Shown here piece after piece: positions 1-5,282 of a DNA stretch of 7,197 bases. The notes below the pieces were generated by a model, which did no database searches, was not told the DNA's origin, and saw only the letters and a program-made list of their open reading frames with translations. Numbering within the stretch: the first letter of the stretch is position 1; each line of letters begins with the position of its first letter. Source of the stretch: an uncultured Rubrivivax sp. (GTDB taxonomy: Bacteria; Pseudomonadota; Gammaproteobacteria; Burkholderiales; Burkholderiaceae_C); assembly GCA_937967345.1 (NCBI GenBank), contig CALBTN010000336.1, positions 1 to 7,197 of the forward strand, written 5' to 3'. A program made the translations under genes and the position numbers.

Positions 1-471
1 GGCCAGCCGATGCTGGCGCACAAGGCGGTGCACGAGGCGCACGTCGCGGCCGAGGTCGCGGCCGGGCAGAAGGCGGCCTTCGACGCGCGCGTGATCCCGA
101 GCGTGGCCTACACCGACCCCGAGGTCGCGTGGGTCGGCCTGACCGAGGACGAGGCCAAGGCCACCGGCGTCAAAGTGAAGAAGGGGCTGTTCCCGTGGAC
201 GGCCAGCGGACGCGCCATCGCCAACGGCCGCGACGAGGGCTTCACCAAGCTGCTGTTCGACGCCGAGACGCATCGCATCCTGGGTGGCGGCATCGTCGGC
301 ACGCATGCCGGCGACATGATCGGCGAGGTCGCGCTGGCGATCGAGATGGGCGCCGACGAGATCGACATCGGCAAGACCATCCACCCGCACCCGACGCTGG
401 GCGAGAGCATCGGCATGGCGGCCGAGGTCGCGCACGGCAGCTGTACCGACGTGCCGCCGGCACGCAAGTAG
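1..471 (+). CDS. lpdA: Dihydrolipoyl dehydrogenase (E3), C-terminal part; 5' end outside window
   Basis: This is the E3 flavoprotein of 2-oxoacid dehydrogenase complexes, which reoxidises dihydrolipoyl groups and passes electrons to NAD+ in the cytoplasm. Reading from base 1 in frame 1, 156 residues remain of a family member that is usually about 470-590 long. The opening GQPMLAHKA is the usual end of the FAD/NAD-binding half. The dimerisation domain follows, with the typical stretches VIPSVAYTDPEVAWVGL and GRAIANGRDEGFTKL. The active-site pair that completes the catalytic site of the partner subunit is visible in HPHPTLGE: the second His is encoded at 388-390 and the Glu at 403-405. The redox-active disulfide lies in the missing part, so I cannot check it, nor whether an N-terminal lipoyl domain is present, as occurs in some Burkholderiales E3 proteins. 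It could serve pyruvate or 2-oxoglutarate dehydrogenase; the window does not say which. The family call is very secure. The ATG at 10 is internal, not a start. Confidence 0.96.
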   Translation, partial: GQPMLAHKAVHEAHVAAEVAAGQKAAFDARVIPSVAYTDPEVAWVGLTEDEAKATGVKVKKGLFPWTASGRAIANGRDEGFTKLLFDAETHRILGGGIVGTHAGDMIGEVALAIEMGADEIDIGKTIHPHPTLGESIGMAAEVAHGSCTDVPPARK

Positions 472-481
472 GGCGGGTGGT

Positions 482-510
482 GCTGCAGCGGGCCGTTGGC
501 GCGCTGCAGC
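482..510. terminator. Inverted repeat between convergent lpdA and NUDIX genes, possible terminator
   Basis: Arms GCTGCAGCG (482-490) and CGCTGCAGC (502-510) are perfect 9-bp complements. The 11-nt loop can pair further: GCC 492-494 with GGC 498-500 around a GTT loop, leaving one G-G mismatch. It starts 10 nt after the lpdA stop and lies about 50 nt beyond the NUDIX stop, where a shared terminator for two converging genes would be expected. There is no clean T-run after either arm (GCTTGTTG follows on the plus strand), so the terminator role is an inference. Confidence 0.4.
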
Positions 511-560
511 GCTTGTTGAAAACGCTGGCGCAGGCCGGCTGCGGGCGCGCGGCTTCGGCC

Positions 561-1106
561 TCAGCCGATGTCGGCCACGTGCAGCGTGAACTGGCCGCGC
601 GCGCGCTCGGCGAAGTAGTGGCGCAGCGTCTCGCGCACGGTGCGAAAGGCGATCTGCTCCCACGGGATCTCGGCTTCGCGAAACAGCTGCACCTCGATCG
701 TCTCGGGGCCGGGATCGAAGCGCGTATCCAGCAGCCGCGCACGGTAGAACAAGTGCACCTGGCCGACGCGCACCACGTTCAGCAGCGTGAACAGCTCTTG
801 CAGCTCGATGCGCGCGCCGGCTTCCTCGACGGTCTCGCGCACCGCGCCCTGCGCCGTGCTTTCGCCCATTTCCATGAAACCCGCCGGCAGTGTCCACAAG
901 CCGTAGCGCGGCTCGATGTTGCGCCGGCACAGCAAGATCTGGTCGCCCCAAACCGGCACCGTGCCGACCACGTTGAGCGGGTTCTCGTAGTGGATCTCGC
1001 CGCAGCGGGTGCACACCGCGCGCTCGCGGTTGTCGTCGGCCGGAACCAGGTATCGCGTGGGCGCACCGCACGCGCGGCAATGCTTGATGCGGTGCAGATC
1101 GAACAT
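561..1106 (-). CDS. NUDIX hydrolase with N-terminal zinc ribbon
   Basis: This 181-residue cytoplasmic pyrophosphohydrolase cleaves a nucleoside diphosphate linked to another moiety. An N-terminal zinc ribbon of the Nudix_N_2 type has CRAC (Cys10, Cys13) and CTRC (Cys32, Cys35), followed by the family's IHYENPLNVVGTVP segment. The NUDIX box is complete: Gly76, Glu82, Arg90-Glu91, Glu94-Glu95 and Gly97, with Thr92 at the usually aliphatic position. The plant member of this architecture that I recall (NUDT23) hydrolyses FAD and ADP-ribose, but substrate cannot be assigned from sequence. The frame stays open to 1217. I chose the ATG at 1106 because family members start just before the first CxxC; the extra 37 upstream residues look like antisense translation of the intergenic region. 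An ATG at 1133 is the other option. Neither has a strong Shine-Dalgarno. It is divergent from the FAH gene and convergent with lpdA, so probably monocistronic. Confidence 0.9.
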   Translation of the reverse strand: MFDLHRIKHCRACGAPTRYLVPADDNRERAVCTRCGEIHYENPLNVVGTVPVWGDQILLCRRNIEPRYGLWTLPAGFMEMGESTAQGAVRETVEEAGARIELQELFTLLNVVRVGQVHLFYRARLLDTRFDPGPETIEVQLFREAEIPWEQIAFRTVRETLRHYFAERARGQFTLHVADIG

Positions 1107-1234
1107 GCGTGGCAGTTTATCCGCCCGGCCCATGGACCCTGCGCGGGCGCGGCGCTCAGCGCAGCGCGAGCGCGCAGGCCGCGTGGCATGATCGGCGCGA
1201 GTCGGCGGCGCGACCATGCCGCAAGGAAAGCCCC
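1107..1234. other. Divergent intergenic region between NUDIX and FAH genes
   Basis: These 128 bp must hold the promoters for the leftward NUDIX gene and the rightward FAH operon. A TAAACT hexamer read on the minus strand (1119-1114) matches the sigma70 -10 consensus at 4 of 6 and sits only 7 nt before the NUDIX ATG, but I find no acceptable -35 at normal spacing. On the plus strand no good -10/-35 pair is visible. An inverted repeat, GCGCTC (1152-1157) with GAGCGC (1168-1173), lies centrally and could be an operator or chance in GC-rich DNA. Confidence 0.3.
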
Positions 1235-1942
1235 ATGAGTTTCGTGTTGACGCCGCCGGTGCAGGCCGCGGTGCCGGTGGCCGGATCGGGTGGCGACGCG
1301 GTGCGGTCGTTTCCGGTGCACCGTATCTACTGCGTCGGGCGCAACTACGCCGAGCACGCGCAAGAGATGGGCCACAGCGGGCGCGAGCCGCCGTTCTTCT
1401 TCATGAAGCCGGCCGATGCGGTGCTGCCGGCGGCCGACGGCGGCACCGGCGCGATGGCCTACCCGAGCCTGACCACCGATCTGCACCACGAGGTCGAACT
1501 GGTGGTGGCGATCGGCCGTGGCGGGCGCGACATCGCGCCGGCCGATGCCGCACAGCACATCTGGGGCTACGCGATCGGGCTGGACATGACGCGGCGCGAC
1601 CTGCAGGCCGACATGAAGAAGCAGGGCCGGCCCTGGTGCATCGCCAAGGGCTTCGAGCAGTCGGCCCCGATCGGCCCGATCCACCCGATCGCGCGCAGCG
1701 GCCGGCTGCAGCGCGGCGCGATCACGCTGCATGTCAATGGCCAGCTGCGCCAGCAAGGCGACTTGTCGCAGATGATCTGGAGCGTCGACGAAGTCATCGC
1801 CGCACTTAGCCGGGCCTGGCTGCTGCAGCCCGGCGACCTGATCTACACCGGCACGCCCGCCGGTGTCGGCGCGGTGCGCCGCGGCGACATGCTCGACGCC
1901 CGCATCGACGGCCTGGGCGCGCTGCGGCTGAGCATCGTTTGA
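1235..1942 (+). CDS. FAH-family hydrolase, likely fumarylpyruvate hydrolase / acylpyruvase
   Basis: This 235-residue member of the fumarylacetoacetate hydrolase superfamily is the short FAHD1/NagK type, not the roughly 420-residue tyrosine-pathway FAH. It would cleave a C-C bond in an acylpyruvate such as fumarylpyruvate, giving fumarate and pyruvate, with a bound Mg2+ or Mn2+. Metal ligands are visible as Glu86 and Glu88 in HHEVEL and Asp117 in GLDMTRRD. Other hallmarks are VGRNYAEHAQEM (34-45, the catalytic lid with Glu40-His41), FFMKPADAV, Lys138 in AKGF, and GDLIYTGTPAGVG near the C-terminus. The start at 1235 has AAGGA at 1223-1227, 7 nt away; the open frame back to 1109 has no such support. 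It is first in a run with the isomerase gene, which acts one step earlier in the gentisate pathway, and this favours fumarylpyruvate as substrate. Relatives also decarboxylate or tautomerise oxaloacetate, so a housekeeping role is possible. Confidence 0.88.
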   Translation: MSFVLTPPVQAAVPVAGSGGDAVRSFPVHRIYCVGRNYAEHAQEMGHSGREPPFFFMKPADAVLPAADGGTGAMAYPSLTTDLHHEVELVVAIGRGGRDIAPADAAQHIWGYAIGLDMTRRDLQADMKKQGRPWCIAKGFEQSAPIGPIHPIARSGRLQRGAITLHVNGQLRQQGDLSQMIWSVDEVIAALSRAWLLQPGDLIYTGTPAGVGAVRRGDMLDARIDGLGALRLSIV

Positions 1943-1990
1943 AGCGCCGAACGAAGCACCGAACGCAGCACGGAACAACGCACCGAACAG
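1943..1990 (+). repeat. Four-copy 12-bp imperfect tandem repeat in the FAH-isomerase gap
   Basis: Four head-to-tail 12-mers fill the intergenic space: AGCGCCGAACGA (1943-1954), AGCACCGAACGC (1955-1966), AGCACGGAACAA (1967-1978) and CGCACCGAACAG (1979-1990). The consensus is close to AGCACCGAACGN, and the central GAAC is invariant. The array begins at the base after the FAH stop codon and runs into the isomerase Shine-Dalgarno AGGGAG (1989-1994). The copies are not identical, which suggests an old or slipping array. It adds 48 nt to the leader between two genes. Its function, if any, is unknown. Confidence 0.85.
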
Positions 1991-2000
1991 GGAGCAACGC

Positions 2001-2633
2001 ATGGAGCTGTACAACTACTTTCGTTCGTCGGCGTCGTACCGGGTGCGTATCGCGCTCGCGCTGAAGGGCTTGCACTACGACTACAAGGCGGTGCATCTGG
2101 CCAAGGGCGAGCAGATGGCCGAGTCTTATGCGGCGGTGTCCGCCACCCGTCTGGTGCCGCTGCTGCGCGACGGCGAGCACACGGTGACGCAGTCGCTGGC
2201 GATCATCGAGTACCTTGAGGAGACCCATCCCGAGCCGCCGCTGCTGCCAGCCGATGCGCCGGGCCGGGCGCGGGTGCGCGCATTGGCGCTGGATGTCGCC
2301 TGCGAGATCCATCCGCTGAACAACCTGCGCGTGCTGCGCTACCTCACCGGCGCGCTGAAGGTGGCCGAGCAGGACAAGGACCGCTGGTACCGCCACTGGG
2401 TGGAAACCGGGCTCGAAGCGGTCGAGCGGCAACTGGTGGCATCGCCCGGCCGCTACTGCCATGGCGAAACGCCGACCCTGGCCGACTGCGTGCTGGTGCC
2501 GCAGATCTTCAATGCGCAGCGCTTCGACTGCCGCACCGACCACGTGCCGCAGGTGATGCGCGTGTTCGACGCCTGCATGCGGCTGGACGCCTTCGACAAG
2601 ACGCGGCCCGAGGCCTGCCCGGATGCCTACTGA
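2001..2633 (+). CDS. maiA: Zeta-class GST-like maleylpyruvate / maleylacetoacetate isomerase
   Basis: This 210-residue glutathione-dependent cis-trans isomerase has a thioredoxin-fold N-terminal domain (about 1-80) and an all-helical C-terminal domain. It converts maleylpyruvate to fumarylpyruvate, or maleylacetoacetate to fumarylacetoacetate. The glutathione site shows the cis-proline loop LVP (51-53) and QS (64-65). The zeta motif SSCxxR reads SSASYR here, so the usual Cys is Ala11. As I recall, the maleylpyruvate isomerase NagL of Ralstonia U2 also lacks this Cys and uses Arg8, His104 and Arg176; here Arg8, His104 (EIHPLNN) and Arg174 sit in matching places. That favours maleylpyruvate, as does the short FAH partner upstream. 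The start at 2001 has AGGGAG 6 nt upstream. The gene ends inside the next one with an 11-bp overlap, so translation is probably coupled. No ring-cleavage dioxygenase lies in the window to decide the pathway. Confidence 0.9.
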   Translation: MELYNYFRSSASYRVRIALALKGLHYDYKAVHLAKGEQMAESYAAVSATRLVPLLRDGEHTVTQSLAIIEYLEETHPEPPLLPADAPGRARVRALALDVACEIHPLNNLRVLRYLTGALKVAEQDKDRWYRHWVETGLEAVERQLVASPGRYCHGETPTLADCVLVPQIFNAQRFDCRTDHVPQVMRVFDACMRLDAFDKTRPEACPDAY

Positions 2634-3405
2634 AGCGCTGGCCGCTGCGTTGTGTCCGCAGTGGGATGCGCCGCAGCAGGTCGGTGCGCTGATGAGCACG
2701 CGCGCCGGTGGCGTCAGCCTGCCGCCGTGGGACAGCCTGAACCTGGGCGACGCGGTCGGCGACCAGGCGGCGGCGGTGGCCGAGAACCGCCGCCGTTTTG
2801 CGGCTGCAATCGGGGCCCAACCGATCTGGCTGCGCCAGGTGCATGGCAGCCGGGTGGTGCGCGCCAGCGCGGCGCTGGTCGGCGATGAGGCACCGCAGGC
2901 CGACGCCGCCTGGACCGACGAGCCGGGCGTCGCCTGCGTGGTGCAGGTGGCCGATTGCCTGCCGCTGCTGCTGGCCGCACCCGACGGCCGCGCGGTGGCC
3001 GCGGCGCACGCCGGCTGGCGCGGCCTGGCCGAGGGCGTGGTCGAAGCCGCACTGGCCGCGCTGTGTGCAGGCGCCGGCTGCGATGCCGCCGATGTGGCGG
3101 CCTGGCTCGGCCCGTGCATCGGCCCGCAGCGTTTCGAGGTCGGCGCCGACGTGCTGCAGGCTTTCGGCGAATCGCCACCGCACGCCGATGCGCGGCGCTT
3201 CGTGGCCAGCGCGGCATCGGGCGGTGCGCCGCGCTGGCTGGCCAACCTGCCGCAGCTCGCGCGTGAGCGCCTGCGGCATGCGGGTGTCAACCGCATTGCC
3301 GGTGGCGAGCACTGCACCGTGACCGACCGCGCGCGCTTCTTTTCGTACCGGCGCGACGGCCGCACCGGGCGGCTGGCCGCCGCGGTGTGGATTCGCCAGC
3401 CTTGA
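2623..3405 (+). CDS. pgeF: PgeF/YfiH-family (DUF152) purine nucleoside phosphorylase, laccase-domain protein
   Basis: This 260-residue protein is a full-length member of the Cu-oxidase_4 (YfiH/YlmD/FAMIN) family. Characterised relatives phosphorolyse adenosine, inosine and methylthioadenosine and deaminate adenosine. The E. coli member is also linked to peptidoglycan editing, preventing Ser from replacing Ala in muropeptides, and the family was first called polyphenol oxidase. The metal-binding triad is intact: His74 in RQVHGSRV, Cys112 in ADCLPLL and His129 in AHAGWRG. Other family marks are STRAGGVS, SLNLGDAVGD, GPCIGPQRFEVG, and the C-terminal FFSYRRDGRTGR. The start at 2623 lies within the end of the isomerase gene and has a modest GAGG at 2610-2613; it gives the expected N-terminus a few residues before the domain. 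No signal peptide, so cytoplasmic. It is the last gene of the FAH-isomerase run; phaC follows after 110 nt. Its metabolic tie to those neighbours is not obvious. Confidence 0.93.
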   Translation: MPTEALAAALCPQWDAPQQVGALMSTRAGGVSLPPWDSLNLGDAVGDQAAAVAENRRRFAAAIGAQPIWLRQVHGSRVVRASAALVGDEAPQADAAWTDEPGVACVVQVADCLPLLLAAPDGRAVAAAHAGWRGLAEGVVEAALAALCAGAGCDAADVAAWLGPCIGPQRFEVGADVLQAFGESPPHADARRFVASAASGGAPRWLANLPQLARERLRHAGVNRIAGGEHCTVTDRARFFSYRRDGRTGRLAAAVWIRQP

Positions 3406-3515
3406 TCCGCGCCGGCCAGCGGCGCATGGTCAGTCTGGGCTAAGCTACTGCCGCGACAATCGGGCGCAACAAAAGTGCGGCAATCGAACTCGCCGCCACA
3501 ATGAGGGAGACACCG
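3406..3515 (+). promoter_or_regulatory. pgeF-phaC intergenic region, probable phaC promoter/leader
   Basis: This 110-nt gap is AT-richer in its second half than the flanking genes and is the likely site of phaC transcription control. GACAAT at 3455-3460 matches the -10 consensus at 4 of 6, but no good -35 lies 16-18 nt upstream. A hairpin with arms GCGCCG (3409-3414) and CGGCGC (3420-3425) starts 4 nt after the pgeF stop and may mark the end of the upstream message; no T-run follows. A weaker inverted repeat, GCGGC (3477-3481) with GCCGC (3492-3496), sits just before the ribosome binding site. The promoter call rests mainly on position. Confidence 0.35.
3504..3509 (+). promoter_or_regulatory. 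Shine-Dalgarno that fixes the phaC start at 3516
   Basis: AGGGAG lies 6 nt before the ATG at 3516, ideal spacing. It lies inside the five codons that would be added by the in-frame ATG at 3501, and that upstream ATG has only GC-rich non-SD sequence before it. The downstream ATG is therefore the likely start. Confidence 0.8.
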
Positions 3516-5204
3516 ATGCTGACGAGCAACAGCTTCTTGCCTGACTTCGACGCCCAGCGGCTTGGCGCTGCCATGGGCGAAACGATGAAGAGCCTGTCGG
3601 GAGCGAGCGTGCCGCCGCAGACGCTGCAGCAGTTGCAGCGCGAGTACGTCGAGGCCGCCACCGCACTGTGGAACGGTGCGCTGCAGGCGATGGCGCCGGG
3701 CGTCGGCGCGAGCAAGGCCAAGATCGGCGACCGGCGCTTCGCCGCCGAGGAGTGGGCGCAAAACCCGACGGCAGCGTACACCGCGCAGATGTACCTGCTG
3801 AACGCCGGCATGCTGACCAAGATGGCCGAGGCGGTCGACGCCGACGCCAAGACCAAGGCGCGGATCCGCTTCGCGGTGCAGCAATGGGTCGACGCGGCGT
3901 CGCCGAGCAACTACCTCGCGCTCAACCCCGAGGCGCAGCAACTGGCGCTCAAGACCCAGGGCCAGAGCCTGGCGGCCGGCATGACGCACCTGCTGGGCGA
4001 TGCCGGCAAGGGCCACATGTCGATTACCGACGAGTCCGCGTTCGAGGTCGGGCGCAACGTCGCGACCACCGAAGGCTCGGTGGTCTACGAATGCGAGCTG
4101 TTCCAGCTGATCGAGTACAAGCCGCTGGGCGAGACGGTGCACGAGCGGCCGATGCTGATGGTGCCGCCGTGCATCAACAAGTTCTACATCATGGACTTGC
4201 AGCCCGAGAACTCGCTGATCCGCTACACGGTCGAGCAGGGCCACCGCACTTTCGTCGTCAGCTGGCGCAACCCCGACGCATCGCTGGCCGCTCGCACCTG
4301 GGACGACTACATCGGCAGCGCGGCGATCCGCGCGATCGAGGTGGTGCAGGACCTGACCGGCGCGCAGACCATCAACACCCTGGGCTTTTGTGTCGGCGGC
4401 ACGATCCTGACCACCGCGCTGGCGGTGCTGGCCGCGCGCGGCAAGCAGCCGGCCAACTCGGTGACGCTGCTGACCACGCTGCTCGATTTCAGCGACACCG
4501 GCATCCTCGACGTCTTCATCGACGAGGCCGGCGTGCAACTGCGCGAGATGACGCTGGGCGACAAGGCGCCGGGCGGTCCGACGCTGCTGAAGGGCCAGGA
4601 GCTGGCCACCACCTTCAGCATGCTGCGGCCCAACGACCTGGTGTGGAACTACCTGGTCGCCAACTACCTGAAGGGCGAGGCGCCGCCGCCGTTCGATCTG
4701 CTGTACTGGAACGGCGACGCCACCAACCTGCCCGGGCCGATGTACTGCTGGTACCTGCGCCACACCTACTTGCAAGACGAGTTGAAGCAGCCGGGCAAGC
4801 TGACGGTGTGCGGCGAGAAGCTCGACCTGAGCAAGATCGACGCACCGGTGTTCCTGTACGCATCGCGCGAGGACCACATCGTGCCGTGGAAGGCGGCGTA
4901 TGCGTCCACCCGGGTGCTCAGCGGCAAGAAGCGTTTCGTGCTGGGCGCGTCCGGCCACATCGCCGGTGTGATCAACCCGCCGGCCAAGAAAAAGCGCAAC
5001 TACTGGACCAACGACGAGCTGAGCGCCGACGCCGATGCGTGGTTCGCCCAGGCCCAGCAAGTGCCGGGCAGCTGGTGGACCGATTGGTCGGCGTGGCTCG
5101 CGCCGCTGGGCGGCGAGCAGGTTGCCGCGCCCAAGGTACCTGGCAGCGCGAAGTACAAGCCGATCGAGCCCGCACCCGGACGCTACGTGCTGCAAAAGGC
5201 TTGA
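3516..5204 (+). CDS. phaC: Class I poly(3-hydroxyalkanoate) polymerase
   Basis: PhaC polymerises (R)-3-hydroxyacyl-CoA, chiefly 3-hydroxybutyryl-CoA, into PHB at the granule surface and releases CoA. The protein has 562 residues, with an N-terminal domain of about 170 residues followed by the alpha/beta-hydrolase catalytic domain. The lipase-like box is GFCVGG with nucleophile Cys292; the other triad members are Asp453 in REDHIVPW and His481 in SGHIAG. The conserved Trp in LLYWNGD is Trp398. Each is exactly 27 positions earlier than the C. necator residues I remember (Cys319, Trp425, Asp480, His508), so the whole length difference from that 589-residue enzyme is N-terminal. No phaE-type partner is needed for class I. 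The start at 3516 is preferred over 3501 because of the ribosome binding site. phaB follows after 78 nt on the same strand, with phaA absent from its usual middle position. Confidence 0.97.
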   Translation: MLTSNSFLPDFDAQRLGAAMGETMKSLSGASVPPQTLQQLQREYVEAATALWNGALQAMAPGVGASKAKIGDRRFAAEEWAQNPTAAYTAQMYLLNAGMLTKMAEAVDADAKTKARIRFAVQQWVDAASPSNYLALNPEAQQLALKTQGQSLAAGMTHLLGDAGKGHMSITDESAFEVGRNVATTEGSVVYECELFQLIEYKPLGETVHERPMLMVPPCINKFYIMDLQPENSLIRYTVEQGHRTFVVSWRNPDASLAARTWDDYIGSAAIRAIEVVQDLTGAQTINTLGFCVGGTILTTALAVLAARGKQPANSVTLLTTLLDFSDTGILDVFIDEAGVQLREMTLGDKAPGGPTLLKGQELATTFSMLRPNDLVWNYLVANYLKGEAPPPFDLLYWNGDATNLPGPMYCWYLRHTYLQDELKQPGKLTVCGEKLDLSKIDAPVFLYASREDHIVPWKAAYASTRVLSGKKRFVLGASGHIAGVINPPAKKKRNYWTNDELSADADAWFAQAQQVPGSWWTDWSAWLAPLGGEQVAAPKVPGSAKYKPIEPAPGRYVLQKA

Positions 5205-5230
5205 CCGCCGGGGCGTACCCGGCCGATCTG

Positions 5231-5247
5231 CGGGGCCCTGCGCCCCG
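5231..5247 (+). other. Hairpin in the phaC-phaB gap
   Basis: CGGGGC (5231-5236) and GCCCCG (5242-5247) form a perfect 6-bp GC stem with a 5-nt loop, 26 nt after the phaC stop and 24 nt before the phaB ribosome binding site. No T-run follows, so it is more likely an mRNA stability or processing element, or a weak attenuator between the two genes, than a full terminator. It may also be chance in GC-rich DNA. Confidence 0.4.
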
Positions 5248-5270
5248 AGCGATTTCCCACCCGCAAAGCA

Positions 5271-5276
5271 AAGGAG
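5271..5276 (+). promoter_or_regulatory. Shine-Dalgarno that fixes the phaB start at 5283
   Basis: AAGGAG is a near-perfect Shine-Dalgarno. It directly abuts an in-frame ATG at 5277 with no spacer, which cannot be used efficiently, but lies 6 nt before the ATG at 5283. The latter gives MANKVAYVTGG, matching the start of known PhaB proteins. Confidence 0.85.
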
Positions 5277-5282
5277 ATGAGC

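Noticed and set aside
1109..1234. An N-terminal extension of the FAH protein from the ATG at 1109.
   Set aside because: The added 42 residues are Arg/Ala-rich intergenic translation without similarity to the family, and a good Shine-Dalgarno precedes the ATG at 1235.
129..1238. A 369-codon plus-strand open frame overlapping lpdA and antisense to the NUDIX gene.
   Set aside because: It overlaps lpdA in another frame and runs through an intergenic hairpin; the composition is Arg/His/Ala-rich shadow sequence, while both overlapped genes have complete family motifs.
3427..3460. A sigma70 promoter for phaC from TGGTCA (3427-3432) and GACAAT (3455-3460).
   Set aside because: The spacing of 22 nt is too long and no other -35 fits GACAAT; kept only as a remark in the intergenic entry.
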